Program-made: the position numbers and the translations under genes
From: Enoplolaimus lenunculus
Taxonomy: Eukaryota > Nematoda > Enoplea > Enoplida > Thoracostomopsidae
NCBI GenBank assembly: GCA_030248215.1
Contig: JASANG010003490.1
Span: 1-64,000, forward strand
Length of the DNA: 64,000 bases
Direction: 5' to 3'
Shown: positions 1 through 11,503 of the stretch, in pieces
How positions within the stretch are numbered: position 1 is the stretch's first letter
How the letters are laid out: each line of letters opens with the position of its first letter
The notes under the pieces: model-generated
Told to the model about the DNA's origin: nothing
The model's database searches: none
Seen by the model: the letters and a program-made list of their open reading frames with translations, nothing else

Positions 1-2
1 AG

Positions 3-230
3 TTTTCCCGTTTTCCAACCAAAACCTATGCTTCAAATTTTCCCAACCAACCCAGGAATAATGTAAGCTTTTAAATTTTCCACTTTTCCCGTTTTCCAAA
101 CAAACTTTACACTACAGATTTTCCCTACCGAACCAGGGAATATGCAGGCTTATGAATTTTCCACTTTTCCACAGCAAAACCTATGCCCGAGATTTTTCCT
201 ACCAACCAGTGAAAAATCAGGTCGTCATAC
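3..230. repeat. 81-bp tandem repeat, about 2.7 copies
   Basis: The block beginning TTTTCCCGTTTTCCAA starts at 3, recurs at 84, and recurs in diverged form at 165, so the period is 81 bp. Each unit also carries a TTTTCCC-TACC-AACCAGGGAA-type segment and ends in AATTTTCCAC. The array is cut by the left window edge, so its true size is unknown. No coding role is visible. Confidence 0.7.
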
Positions 231-282
231 AGGAGTGGCTGCGATTCACTCCTGGTCGTAAGTTTTCCACCATGGAAAAGTG

Positions 283-307
283 GAAGCCCCTGATCTATAC
301 ATGGGCC
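283..307. mobile_element. Possible terminal fragment of a hAT-like TTAGGC element
   Basis: The sequence CTGATCTATACATGGGCC matches the right terminus of the longer-TIR hAT-like subfamily seen whole at 43750-43952 (CTGTTCTATACATGGGCC). No left end or TTAGGC array can be paired with it here, so it is either a fragment or a chance match. Confidence 0.3.
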
Positions 308-787
308 CAAACGGTTAACAGTTCCGCCATAGACTAAAACTTTTGCCCTCATATTTAATAACAAAATTTCGTCCGGTTTCTCGTGTGCTTCGTCCTCGTG
401 ATTTCCTTCGCTATTCTTCCTTTGTTTTGACTTTCCTGGAAAGCCTCGCATCTGCACACGAGATTTGGGGTTGTTGGGACTGGGTTTAATCATAGCGTGG
501 CTACGGATCTCTAAGCAATCCTGGATCGGCTGTTTTGGTTGGACATGTAATTTTATGAAACGATGCACCACTGCAATTCAACATTCTAAAACAGCATAGG
601 CTGTTTAATTTTATACAATGCGCGCTAGCACTATTCGGCACCGCTGGAGGCCTGAGGGAACGCAAAAATTACTAAAGCTAAGTTTTTTGCTTTTGGAGCC
701 ACTTTATGTAAGCTTAAATAAAGACCCATGCGACCGAGTAACAACAGCTATTTCTGCAAAATAATTATACGAAACTAGCAGGTGTAC

Positions 788-1419
788 TATTTTTGGGCCT
801 TTTCGGTTATCACCCCAGCCCGCATTTGCCCAAAAGCGGTCAGATTTTGAAAATTTTTGCATGTTTGAGCTTCTAATGGCCTCCCCCTGACCATTCCACG
901 GCCAAATTTGTATTTTTGAAAAATTCGATTTTTAAGGTCAAATAACCGCTCCCTTGCGACCCCTTGTCAAAAAGTTTAAACAAACTATACATCGTTCGCT
1001 GCAACTTGCCGAGCTGAAAAAAATGGTGTTGAATTTTTTGTAATCAGGCGATTGTTTAACGAATTATAGGGTCAAATAACTGATTTGGCGCCCACCCAAA
1101 TCGATGGCAGCGCGCCAAATCAGTTATTTGACAGTAACTCGTTAACAAATCGTTTGATTACAAAAAATTTAACACTACCGAACTGAGCTCTGCAAGGTGC
1201 TTCGAACAATATATAATTTGTCAAACTTTTTGACAAAAATTTTTTGGGCCGCAAGGGGGGTTATCTGACCTTAAAAAAATCGAATTTTTCAAAAATACAA
1301 ATTTGGCCGAGGAATGATTATGGGACGCCACGAGAAGCTCAAATATGCAAAAATTGTCAAAATGCGACCATTTGGGCAAACGCGATCTTTGGGGGATAAC
1401 CGAAAAGACCCCTATTTTT
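788..1419. mobile_element. Long foldback element (about 300-bp inverted arms)
   Basis: The left arm (788-1092) and right arm (1112-1419) are imperfect reverse complements along their whole length. The outer ends read TATTTTTGGGCCTTTTCGGT and the complement of AACCGAAAAGACCCCTATTT. The inner ends, CTGATTTGGCGC and GCGCCAAATCAG, flank a loop of about 19 bp. This is the structure of a foldback MITE. No transposase is encoded and no clear target-site duplication is visible. Differences between the arms suggest moderate age. Confidence 0.8.
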
Positions 1420-2159
1420 ATTAATCATTCTGCAACGTCTTTGCAATTGCCTTCTGGCAGCGCTTTCGAGTCAAATTTGGAACAAAAAGGGAATTTAAAA
1501 CCAGCAGCAGCCCGTGGTACAAATTCAAAAAACTTTGTATTTAAATACTGTATATATCATTTTTAATATGTGCCAGTTAGAAAGCAATTTAAATTTATCA
1601 AGAATACCGCAAGTGTTTAGACGAGCTTACCCGGTTGTTATTCGTTGGCCAACAAGTTTACGGAAAACTAATGAACTGCGATTTATCTAAAATTTGGAAG
1701 TAGCTTCTTTGACGCAAAATTTGCACATATTTGGCAATTCATCGCTCTATATTGGTGTAAATAAAACTATATTAGTTTACATGTTCAATATTTTAGTCAA
1801 ACTAAATGTAATACGAGAGATTAAGTTTAACTGTTCTTCAAGAATATCAGTTTGGCTTAAGATATAGTTTCAAGATATACTTGAACTTTTGACTCCAGAA
1901 TTGAAAGCGCTTGAATCATCGTTGCTTGACTCGAACAAGTAGACGCTTGAGCCTGACTAGGTTCTTTAGTCATATTGGGTAATTTATTTTACACGAACGC
2001 TTATTATAAAACTGTTACTCTGCTCAGTGTATAATTGTTCGCGAAGATAGCTGGCGCAATGTTGGTTACGGTATAGAAACGCTATGCTGAAAACGGTTCA
2101 TATTTTGCGTGATTTTACAAGAGTCATCCAGTTATTAAGTTTAACTTATTGATTGATAT
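1420..2159. other. Intergenic stretch, 3' flank of the receptor gene
   Basis: No exon, RNA gene or named repeat is recognisable. The right part probably contains the 3' UTR of the minus-strand receptor. TTTATT at 1983-1988 is AATAAA on the minus strand, about 170 bases past the stop codon, and is a possible polyadenylation signal. Confidence 0.4.
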
Positions 2160-5100
2160 TTATATTAAACTAACGCGAAGTTCAAATTGTGAATTTCCGA
2201 CAATAGCATATTTTGTTGTTGTATTTGCTGAATCAGTGATTGTTGTTATTGTATCGGTTGATTCGAAGTCGTGATCAATTGGATCCGACTGTTTCCGGAC
2301 GTCGAATATTCGGTTCAGTACAGATTTTGACGAATTGTTTCTTGTCTTTGCAGATCCATCAGGCAAATCACTAGGCACGGCGGTATTAAATACAGAATGT
2401 GTTTTGCCAACTGCAGCTTTAGAACGAAAGTCTTGTGTGTTTGATTTGTAACGATTTTGACACAACGACCGAGAAACTTTCATGGATGTAACGATTGTGG
2501 TTTTTGGCAACACCAACGGTACGATTTCTTCGCGGACTGGCCCTCGAGATACTGGAGTACGGTGTGATTTTGATTTCAAAGGCGGTGTCGACGCTGAATT
2601 TATTGCTGAAAATGCGCGAGTTTCTATGCCGAATGACTGAGATCGCCGATGTGGACGGAATGATGCCAGTACTGTTGCCACATCACCGTTGCATGTTTGA
2701 GCACTTGAAGATAAATATGATGCAGTGATTGCGTGCTGTTTGTTTAGTGAATTTTGAAATTCTAATTCGAATGATGGCGTTTGAATGCTGCCGACTTTGT
2801 TGATTTTTCCTCGTGGGCTGTTTGTCGCGCTTGAGAAGAACGGAAGAGAAATTTGTCGAAACCTGGTAATACCGACGTTGTTGCATTGTGGATTATTGAG
2901 GTTTTCACATCGAGTCAAACCAGTTTCTGAGCGGTTCGCGGCAAGCTGAGTGGGAGTTATTAAATGCGTTGTTTTTGTCTCGTGACATTCGCTTAAGCTT
3001 CTCGCAGGATGATATTGTCTCCGACGTACTTGTGAAACAACGTCGTGTGGAATATTGCCATTTTTGGTGATGGAAATGTTTGATTTGCTCAATTGTTTAC
3101 AAAAATTAATATCTACCCAATCACCAGTTGTCGAAAGAGATTTATTTGTTTGTGCGATCGTTGTAGATGCATCCGTTTGGACACTTGTTGCTAAATTAAT
3201 TATATAACATTTGCCAGAATCTTCAGTGATATTGTTTGCAATATATTCGGTTTCGTTTGTACTTTTTGAGGCACATTTTGACACCTTCAAACTTGTGTTC
3301 AGCGCTGGCGTAGCTTTAGTGACACGAGCGGGCATTGTCAAGTTACGGTTCATTTTGTTCTGAGGAGAGCCGCAATGTAGCCGATCGTCATGTTGTTGCG
3401 AAAATTGTGTCTTATCACCTGGTACTACTGCTGTTTCACGTGTTGTAATCATTACTGCAGGTGTATAAGTCAAAAACGTGTCACGTAACGCTTGTTGCAC
3501 TGTTGAATAACGCTTTCGACACGGCCGGACGATTATTTCTCGAAATGCTTTACGATATTTAGCACTAAAGTATGCGTACAAAATTGGATTAATACACGAA
3601 TTCGCTAGAGACAACCATTGAAATACCGGGCGACAAATTGTGTTCAGCAACCAGTTGTCTTGAACGCTTTTGCTTACGGTGAATAATAAGATTGTAAACA
3701 GTATATAAAGCGGTAGCCAGCATATTGCAAATATTATAATAACCGTTAACATCATTACAGTTACGCGAACACGCATTCGATGCTCGCGTTCAAGTGCATT
3801 TTTGTCGACTGCAACAGGGGCGGCACGGCCAAAAATATGAATAAATATGCCAACGTATAGCCAAGTAATTAAAACTAGTGGAATAGCAAACGCGAATATA
3901 AAATTTGCTCCAAGATAGTACCATTTTTCGTAGTCCCAGTTTTGAGCGAAACATACGGTTGCGAGAGAAAATTTAGGGTATGTTGTGTTTGAAATTTGAA
4001 CCATAACAACGGTTGCACTGTAGTACACTAACCATGGGATTGATATCACACCTGAGCTAATCCATATTCCTAGCAGGGCAATGCATGCGATAATTTTTCG
4101 TGTGGAACACAATTTGTGCATCATTGTATGACAAATTGCAAGGTATCTAGAACATGTATATATAGCTGTTACGCATTGTCAACTTACATAGAAATCTCAA
4201 GGTGTAACCGAGTATTTCTTTCTGTTTTCAAGTAAAAATCTTCATCCGTTTCCGTTTAAGTATATTTATTCATCAACCGGAAATTTCGTTCTAATTTGAT
4301 GACTATTAGATTTTTATATATGTTTACAACCCATTCATTTCCTGGTCTTTAAATTATACATGTTATAAAATGTGAAAATTGTTTTGTTTTTATAACCTAA
4401 AAACTGACAATTGCAGCTTTTAATTGCAAATTTTTGTTGCACGCGTGCATGCCACGTGCTATGCGGCGCTTTCAAAGGTTTTCAAGAGCAGAGCTCTAAA
4501 ATCGTTTTTTTGTTTTACATTAAATGTAAAAATCAGCATTTATGAAACTTACCTGTCAGCAGAAACGGCTACCAACGTATACACGGACGCACAGATTGTA
4601 GTACCATTGATCCACATTTGAAGCTTACACATCACATTGCCAAGATACCATTCTGCAATATAAACATTTCACACCTTTACGCCACGTATCAGTAATAACA
4701 GATCAAGAAGACGAATGACGTCAGATTGTGATTGTAAAGATACGAACAATCATAAAGTTAGTGAAACACTAAGTATATCCAATAACAATTGCATAACAAA
4801 CAAATTGAATTAAAGTTGAATTAAACATTGAATTGAACTTGTATGTTCATCAGCAGGCAATGTTACCAAATATTGTGATAGCTTAAGTACAAAATGCAAC
4901 CCAAGCGCTGCTATGCTCGGTAATAACATGAACCCAGACTTGCCAGAGTTGGCTCTGGGAAAGCTGGTAAAGCGAATTTCCGATACTAAAATTGAGTTTT
5001 CACTTTTAAAAGTTCTGCCTAATATTTTGGTTAATTTTGCATTATTTTGAACATTAAACCTACCGTTCAAAATATTATTCAAAAGTGTTCCAGGCAAACA

Positions 5101-5361
5101 AAATATGCAAATGAGCAAATCAGCGACTGCCAAGCTAGTAATCAAATGATTCGCTATATCACTGCGCATAGTCGCGTCTCTTATCACAGCCAATATTACA
5201 AATGTATTTCCGATGACACCGAGGACAAACACTAAACCATAAGCGCAAAAGTAAAGTACTGTATAGTAAATTGAATGGCGTAAAAAGTCGAATCCAGGTG
5301 ATGGTGTCCAAATTAGAGTAGAATTGTTACCCGGGATACCGAAATAAGACGAATTATTCAT
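2160..5361 (-). CDS. Rhodopsin-family neuropeptide G-protein-coupled receptor, 3 exons, complete
   Basis: Exons on the minus strand are 5361-5064, 4652-4553 and 4146-2160, with GT-AG introns of 411 and 406 bp. The phases fit, giving 794 residues. The N-terminus has sequons (NNSS, NNST). TM1 carries GN at 51-52 and TM2 LAVADLL at 77-83. Cys108 in WYLGNVMCK pairs with Cys198 of the second extracellular loop. DRY is at 132-134, CWLP at 275-278 in TM6 and NPILY at 319-323 in TM7. These are hallmarks of a class A peptide receptor of the plasma membrane, and all key residues are present. The sequence is nearest in feel to the NPFF/SIFamide/orexin-like peptide receptors, but the ligand cannot be read. 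About 450 residues follow TM7 as a Ser/Thr/Asn-rich cytoplasmic tail, longer than usual. The start is the first Met before TM1, in a clean exon. A possible poly(A) signal lies about 170 bases past the stop. Confidence 0.93.
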
Positions 5362-5482
5362 TATTTTGATAACGTAATAAAACTTTTTATCTGAAAAAAA
5401 ATGAATATTATGTATTCGCGTTCAAATTAGTGTAGTATTGAATTAATTGTGAACAACATTGTTTATCATGTTTTTCATATTA

Positions 5483-5537
5483 CTGTAGTGACCCGAATAA
5501 GAGCGGGAGTAATAAGAGGGGATCCCTATTTTGAGTG
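5483..5537. mobile_element. Left-end fragment of the Tc1/mariner-like MITE family
   Basis: After a TA dinucleotide, the sequence CTGTAGTGACCCGAATAAGA and the next 35 bp match the left end of the fuller copies at 11093, 12349 and 45070. Similarity stops near 5537 and no right end follows. It lies about 120 bp upstream of the receptor start codon, so it could sit in its promoter or 5' UTR. Confidence 0.75.
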
Positions 5538-5980
5538 AACTTGCATGGTTATTCACACTTGTGAACTAAATTCATAGCTGTGATTTTTAATGAATTATTT
5601 GCATTTGCAAGTGCAAGATGTAGCTGGAAGTTCTCGCAGCAAAAAATTGCACGCTTGAATAGGACTTTACTATAAACCTTATTGTCTCGTAAACAATTCA
5701 CTCGAAAATTAGACGAGTTTTTCCACCATAAATGACAAAGTAAGGGTGGTTGACGATGGGTCGCTGGTGAAGCAACTTTGCACACGAGTATAACCGGTAA
5801 AAACTACAATTTCCGCGTGTTACCTATGTCTCAAATATATAACAGACACGTCAGACAACAAACGCAAACTTTATTAATCCAGGAAAAGATTAACGGACTT
5901 GGCAATCAACTGAAATTGCATTGTAGCAAGTCAGTTCTGTTCAAAAGAAAGATATAAAAATGGAGGGTGATGGGTCAAAC
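5538..5980. other. Intergenic, upstream of receptor gene
   Basis: No recognisable exon or RNA gene. A minus-strand open frame of 78 codons (5549-5785) matches nothing known to me and lacks coding-like composition. The stretch may include the receptor's promoter and untranslated leader. Confidence 0.3.
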
Positions 5981-6170
5981 GGCCAATGGCACTTTGAGGG
6001 GCGTAACAAACCATATCTACTCTTAAGCCTAATCCTAAAGCCCAAGCCTACGCGTAAGGACCTGCAACTAAGGATAAGCCTAAACGTGAACAAAGAACTT
6101 GTTTAAAACCTAAGCTTACTCTATCGAAGTCCCGCGAAATCTTTTTTGCCCGTGAAGGTAAACATTGGCC
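5981..6170 (-). mobile_element. hAT-like MITE carrying TTAGGC-type repeats (reverse orientation)
   Basis: It opens with GGCCAATGGCACTTTGAGGG and closes with AACATTGGCC, matching the termini of the copies at 46883 and 59796 in reverse. Flanks GGTCAAAC (5973-5980) and GGTCCAAC (6171-6178) are an 8-bp target duplication with one mismatch, typical of hAT. The interior holds decayed CCTAAGCCTAA-type units, the complement of TTAGGC. It is non-autonomous and moderately old. Confidence 0.75.
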
Positions 6171-6178
6171 GGTCCAAC

Positions 6179-7136
6179 CCAACTAATATGGAGTAAATTG
6201 GGAATACCTTTGCAGAGGCAAAACAATTATCAATTATCACCTCTCATTCGAGTGACTACACTAACATGTCCAACATTTTATCAACATCTCGAGAAAACTT
6301 TATTGTAACCAATTAATTCATATTTTCAAATTGTGTGTTCTTATTAAAAAAGTTTTATAGAGCCTCGTATGTGTAGCACTTTAGTGAATTTAGAATTTAG
6401 CATTTAAGATTTCAAGAACTGCACGCTTTCCCATCAAACAAAACTGACAAAGCGGAACAAGCAAAGATCAGTGAAGTTTATTGAAATTGCAGTAACCGTC
6501 AGGGGTCATTTAAACACGGTACATTTAACATTAGCAGACTTTGAAAAAAGTTTGCAAACGTATGCCTATAGTAAATTATACTTGATAGTTGGCTGTATTC
6601 AGTGACTTGTGCTACTTACAATCAAAAATACAAGTGATGGGTATTATAACCAGCAACACAGTCGTTTCAAACAACGGCAGCGTTTCAAAACTCAAAATCA
6701 AGTCACCAGAATCACCACGAAAGGTTAGGATCGGCTCATTAATTTTAACCCAGTTTTGAAATGGTTAGAAAGACGCTCGGAATGGCACCCAAGAGTGTAA
6801 TTTAGACGCGATACGCGAGCCCAAAATTGTTAGTGAGTGGTCAGAGTACAACTTACGGTTTCTTGGAACTGGTCTGTTTGAGAACACTGTAAAATCAATC
6901 ATGTTGTTGGATTGGTTACAAAAAATTAAGCGCTGTTATGAAAGTCAGACTGAGATGCATGGCACATTTCAGTGCTGCCTGTGCTTTTCGGTTGTTTTGT
7001 TCGTATTGTTGGCTATTTTTCAGAAAAATTGAATCGAAAAAACAGCAAAATTGAATAACATGTACTCGTACATCAAACGCAAAGACGTTTATAACGGATG
7101 CTGAACCTGGTGGTGAAACGACATTCATATTATAAT
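6179..7136. other. Intergenic, no feature seen
   Basis: AT-rich sequence with no convincing exon, RNA gene or family repeat. A 70-codon minus-strand frame (6916-7128) is not coding-like. Confidence 0.3.
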
Positions 7137-7536
7137 CAGAGCTGCACGCTACCTGCCGGTACGCGCGGGTAAAAACACTGACGGGTATACCCGCGTGTAA
7201 CGAATTTTAAAGCGCGAGTAAAAATTTGTGATTTTTTTACCCGCCTAAAATTTTCGTAAAAAATTTAAAACCGGTGATGTAGAAAACATTATTTTTTAAA
7301 CTATTTTACCGTATGAGTGAAAAAATAATTACCGAGTAAACATGAATGTACTGTAAAATTCACAATTATATTGAACGCAGAAGAAAAAAATACGGGCGGG
7401 CAAATGCGGGTAATAGCGGGTAAAGGTGGGTAACGGATAAAGAAATTTTGCGCGGGTATGCCGGCGGGTAAAAAATAAAATTTCCGCGAGTAAAGCCCAG
7501 CGCGGGTGAAAATTTGTTGCCCGCTTTATACCTCTG
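7137..7536. mobile_element. hAT-like MITE with internal GCGGGTAA repeats
   Basis: Termini CAGAG and CTCTG are flanked by ATTATAAT (7129-7136) and ATTATAAA (7537-7544), an 8-bp duplication with one mismatch. The interior has no coding frame but many scattered GCGGGTAA/TTACCCGC motifs in both orientations, concentrated in the two subterminal zones (7160-7250 and 7390-7530). That is the usual layout of transposase-binding subterminal repeats in hAT elements. Confidence 0.65.
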
Positions 7537-7611
7537 ATTATAAAACATGAGCAGCATAGGATGCACATCCACAACGAAAAAGCTAGACGTCTGAAAATTC
7601 AATCTGCCAGC

Positions 7612-7680
7612 AGGGTGCAACCAGAGTTATATGAAATACCAGAACTGGAAAGCGAAGAAATACCGGAACCATAATCAAAA
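7612..7680. mobile_element. Left-end fragment of CAGGGTGCAACC hAT-like family
   Basis: CAGGGTGCAACCAGAG followed by ATACCGGAACC-type units resembles the left end of the complete copy at 29422-29889. No right end is found. Confidence 0.5.
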
Positions 7681-7908
7681 ATGAAAAATATATACATTTA
7701 ACAGTGAAATTCGTCTGTAACCAATAAATTAACTATTTTACTACCAGTGCTACGTAAAATTTTTTTACCCATTTTCGGTTTCCTCTTTTAGCAGACCCAA
7801 AATCAAAAAAGTTATCAATACCATAAAATACATGTTTCTGTATCCATCTGAGTTAGAAACCTTCCTTCTATAATATCAGTATTATAGGAAAAAACCTTGT
7901 GTTCGAAT

Positions 7909-8475
7909 ATATGTCGCGCCCCAAAACAGCTATTTGAACCATTAGCAACTGGGACGTTAAAACGACAACTGCTGCTAGTGGCAGCCCAAACAATTACTGC
8001 AATGCAAATTGTTTGTGGTTTGTTGTTCAGGCATGGCAATGTTCAAGAAAATTGACTTAAACAATAACCGTTAACCTTTACCCATTTGAAAACTATAAAT
8101 TAAACAAGCTTTATGTAGTATACAAACGAAGCTGTGTGAGCGTGTGCCGTAATGTTTATCGTGAACAACGTTATATGGATACTGCTGTTTTTACTTCTGT
8201 CGTTTTGATTAGCCCCCATATAAATCTTGTTTAATTTATAGATTGTCAATATGATGGAAGCAACTAATTATTCGCAACTCAGTTTTTTCGAACATAGTCA
8301 AACCTGAACAATCAATCAAAATTAGTTCGTATTTCAGTAGGTAGTTGTTTGGACCGTACAATCCTCCAATTGAAAGCGGTATGTATTCCAGTAGTCTGCG
8401 CTGCTCCGAATAGCAATTGTCGTTTGGGACGTCCTGCCAACAGTGGTAAATGGCTGTTTGGGGCACGACATATAT
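7909..8475. repeat. Two inverted copies of a ~65-bp repeat (7909-7973 and 8412-8475)
   Basis: The segment from ATATGTCGCGCCCC to AACGACAACTGCT reappears in reverse complement at 8412-8475, with about three quarters of positions matching by eye. The pair may be the arms of a decayed element with about 440 bp between them, or two independent fragments. The spacer contains nothing I recognise. Confidence 0.5.
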
Positions 8476-8948
8476 ACCACACACGCAAAGCTTCAAGGCT
8501 AGCAATTTTTTTAATAAACAGTTCCTTAGGTTGTGCTTGTGACAGGTTTCGTGAATAAGGTTTCAATAATGGGCTGGGCATACGTAATTAAAAAAGCGAC
8601 ATGAAGGAAAGATTGGCATCGCGCTCACAAAAAAGGTGAAATATATTTAGCAATAACTATCTAGATTTACGTGATAAATGCGAATTTAGTTTATGTATAA
8701 ATCTGACAGTTCTAAATGTGGCTTTAAATACTTAAATCGTATTAGCGTCGCGTAGATTGTGAATAATTTTCAATTGCTTGTTTCAAACCGATACTCGGGA
8801 AGTCGGAACACAAAGGAGTTTTTTAAACTAAGAAAGGGCCTAATATTTCGTTGGTTTTTTAGTCCCGCTTGGCACATGCTTTTGACAAACTTAGAATTTG
8901 CAAATGGCGCAACGCTTGTATCCTCTAGTCAATATTCACTATACTGGT

Positions 8949-9108
8949 GGACAATAGGGGCGTGCCCACTAAGAGACAAAGGAACAAATAAACTTTTAGA
9001 GACTGAGAAGCTTAAACTTAGGCTAACGCTAAAGGGCTAGGATTATGATTAGGCTTACGCTTAGGTTTAGGCATACGTTTAGAAGGCAGTGCCCGATAGT
9101 TAACATGG
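8949..9108. mobile_element. Diverged hAT-like TTAGGC MITE
   Basis: A left end resembling GGACAATAGGGGCG, an interior of TTAGGCTTACGCTTAGG units, and a right end GCCC...TTAACATGG follow the plan of the better copies at 46883 and 59796. No clean target duplication remains, so it is an old copy. Confidence 0.5.
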
Positions 9109-9709
9109 CATTACTTACTGGTTATAGAAATAAAATTACTTTCGACACCCCATATTCGATTGTGAATCTTAGGATTGTTCTCGTTAATAGGATTATCTTT
9201 TAAAGTTCAATTCTGCCCTAATGTGAAGTTATACTGTAAGGACGTTACTAATTTGTCTCAGAGCACTCGTGGATTTTATAACAAAACTCAGCTCGACTGC
9301 GTCTTATTTGAGAAGCTTTTCCCCTGTTTTCTTGTGATATATGCGTTTGTTAGTGTCTAAACTGTTCAAAGCCAGAAAATAAATTGTTATAATAATTTAG
9401 TTACTGGAGTACGACTGAAAACCTACGACAGGTCCGTCGATATGAAATAAAAATGTCAGAGTTCAGCAGAAATCTTCAAAGTTTATTAGATGTATCGGTA
9501 TATTTTGTTTAAATGTATTGAAAGTCTGCTAGACATTTACATGCATCAATTGTTTGGCTAGAAAAAGAATGAACGTCTTTGAAACTGTTACTGCATTATA
9601 ATAAAAATTCACTCCAGTCTGATTCTGCTTTGTACTCGGCTCGCACTATAATTCTTATTCGCTTTTTAGTTTTCTCGCTTGCACCAGTGTGAACTGTCCC
9701 ACAGACGTA

Positions 9710-9925
9710 TACACTGCAAAAAATGGTCAGTCAAATTGACTCTCTCCGAAATAGGCTCTACGGGACTACTCAAATTGAGTCAAATTGGACTCCGCCATAT
9801 TCAAATTCGACTCACTGAGTCACACGTTTGACTCTGGCGGAGTCGAAGTTGACTCACAGTTTGTGTAGTCCCGTAAAGCCTATTTCGGAGAGAGTCAATT
9901 TGACTCACCATTTTTTTGCAGTGTA
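9710..9925. mobile_element. 216-bp near-palindromic foldback MITE
   Basis: The ends are TACACTGCAAAAAATGG and the complement of CCATTTTTTTGCAGTGTA. The arms of about 100 bp include CTCTCCGAAATAGGC and its complement GCCTATTTCGGAGAG. The interior repeats TCAAATTGACTC-like units and their complements. A TA target duplication is possible but overlaps the terminal TA. There is no coding capacity. The high arm identity suggests a fairly recent insertion. Confidence 0.85.
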
Positions 9926-11092
9926 GGCTTGAAATGAAACACAACTTTTCTATATTTTAAAATAACGGCACATTTTTATCGAGTTGTCAAATGCGTTTAC
10001 GACATGCGCGAAAAGGTTCAATTATTTCAAAATGTTTCTTGCGACCAAAATGCAACGCCGACCAAACAAGTTCCTAAAAATAAAGATCTGAATGGCATAT
10101 AATACATGTCACCAAAGCGGCTTGCCCGTAAAGCACGTAAACTCAAGCAGCAAAAGTGCTGTATAGACTATTGTGCCGAACATGCTTTATTGAATAAAGT
10201 ATGCTCAGTTGTTTACTTTAAAGATTTTAAATCACTGCGACTGGCTTGGGTTTGAGAACGGCGATATACGCGAGTTTTCGAGTTCGTAAATCACTGCGAC
10301 TGGCTTGGCAAATCTGTTTGTTGGTATAAAACGCGATCTGAAGTTCAAAGTCAAATTTCGGAAGCGATCCGTCGTTTCTATACGTCGCATTAGCGATTTT
10401 TTACATATATCTATTGTGTTTGACGTATTTAATTAGTCAAAATTTTAGAATTTTTGAGTTTTATTCGTTTGGAATTCGAGGATAATAAGTGTTAGAAAGT
10501 CAGCTATAGGAAAACAAATATTTATTGGCAATATTGCGCATTTTCCAGTGTACTTCTGAGGACACAGCTGGCCTTTTATTTCATATTTGAACATGAAATT
10601 GTAATGGCTTATTCTAAGCAAACAAATACGTTTTTGACATCTTTTGATAGCTAGCTATTCCTCTGTTTATCATTTTTGCCTCAAACACTTTGTTACCCTA
10701 ATCTTTAGCACCTGCTGTTATCAAATGTTACACAAACATCAAAATAAATATCGCAGAAGACCTCAAATATAGTCGGTTTTAATAGCGTTCGTATGTTTTA
10801 GTTCAAACCCTGCGTATGGTCTAATTAGTTGTTCTTATATATCGGCCAAAGAAAACCGCAAACTTAGCCTTGGGTGGAACCCTGTTTTTATAAACGAAAT
10901 TATAAAAAATGCTCGGTTCGATCGTTTTGGCAAAAGGTTACAAAAGAGACTTAATGTGACGATCCAAAGTATAAAAGAATTGTTCCGCTTCGTGGTGCTG
11001 TTCTCACGCTTGAAGATACAATTGAAGTAATCGGTGGGTTTATGGACCAGCTTATATTTGAAACTAACTCATGGAATAAATGTTAACACGTA
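9926..11092. other. Intergenic with a short direct duplication
   Basis: The only structure seen is a direct repeat of AAATCACTGCGACTGGCTTG, at about 10229 and 10286, separated by about 37 bp. No exon or RNA gene is recognised. Confidence 0.35.
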
Positions 11093-11503
11093 CTGTAGTG
11101 ACCCGAATAAGAGGGTGTGGGGTAATAAGGGGGGTACCGATTTCGAGTTCCAAGCAATAGGAGCCCGTACTCTTAATAAGAGTCCGTAAGCGGATAGAGT
11201 CCCTATCCTAATCAGAGCCCATGAAGGTCAGTTATCCCTAATTGTAGCGCACAAATGGCTCTAGGACCAAGTAAATTGAATCCGAAACTTTAAAGCGTAC
11301 TTAAATTTTAAAAGTAGATTCCTCAGGTGACAAAAATATACGTTTAATTTAACGGACAGTTTCAGTACCGGATATATATCAGTAACGAAGGGTGGCGGAG
11401 CGGGGGTTAAAAATAAATAACAGTCAGTAACCGAATAACAAGGGTGGGCACCCTCTGAAGATGCCAAAAAATATCAGTCCCCCTCTGATTCGGGTCACTA
11501 CAT
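11093..11503. mobile_element. Tc1/mariner-like MITE, complete copy
   Basis: Inverted termini (CTGTAGTGACCCGAATAAGA at left; right end ...CGGGTCACTACAT) lie between TA dinucleotides at 11091-11092 and 11504-11505. The interior aligns with the copies at 12349 and 45070 and has repeated GAGTCC units on the left side. It encodes no transposase. TA duplication with this TIR style points to the Tc1/mariner (pogo-like) group; that assignment is inference. Confidence 0.85.

Noticed and set aside
11261-11467. Similar short minus-strand frames in three places (also 12549-12758 and 15248-15433)
   Set aside because: They look conserved only because they lie inside copies of the same non-autonomous MITE. 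The conservation is of the transposon DNA, not of a protein.
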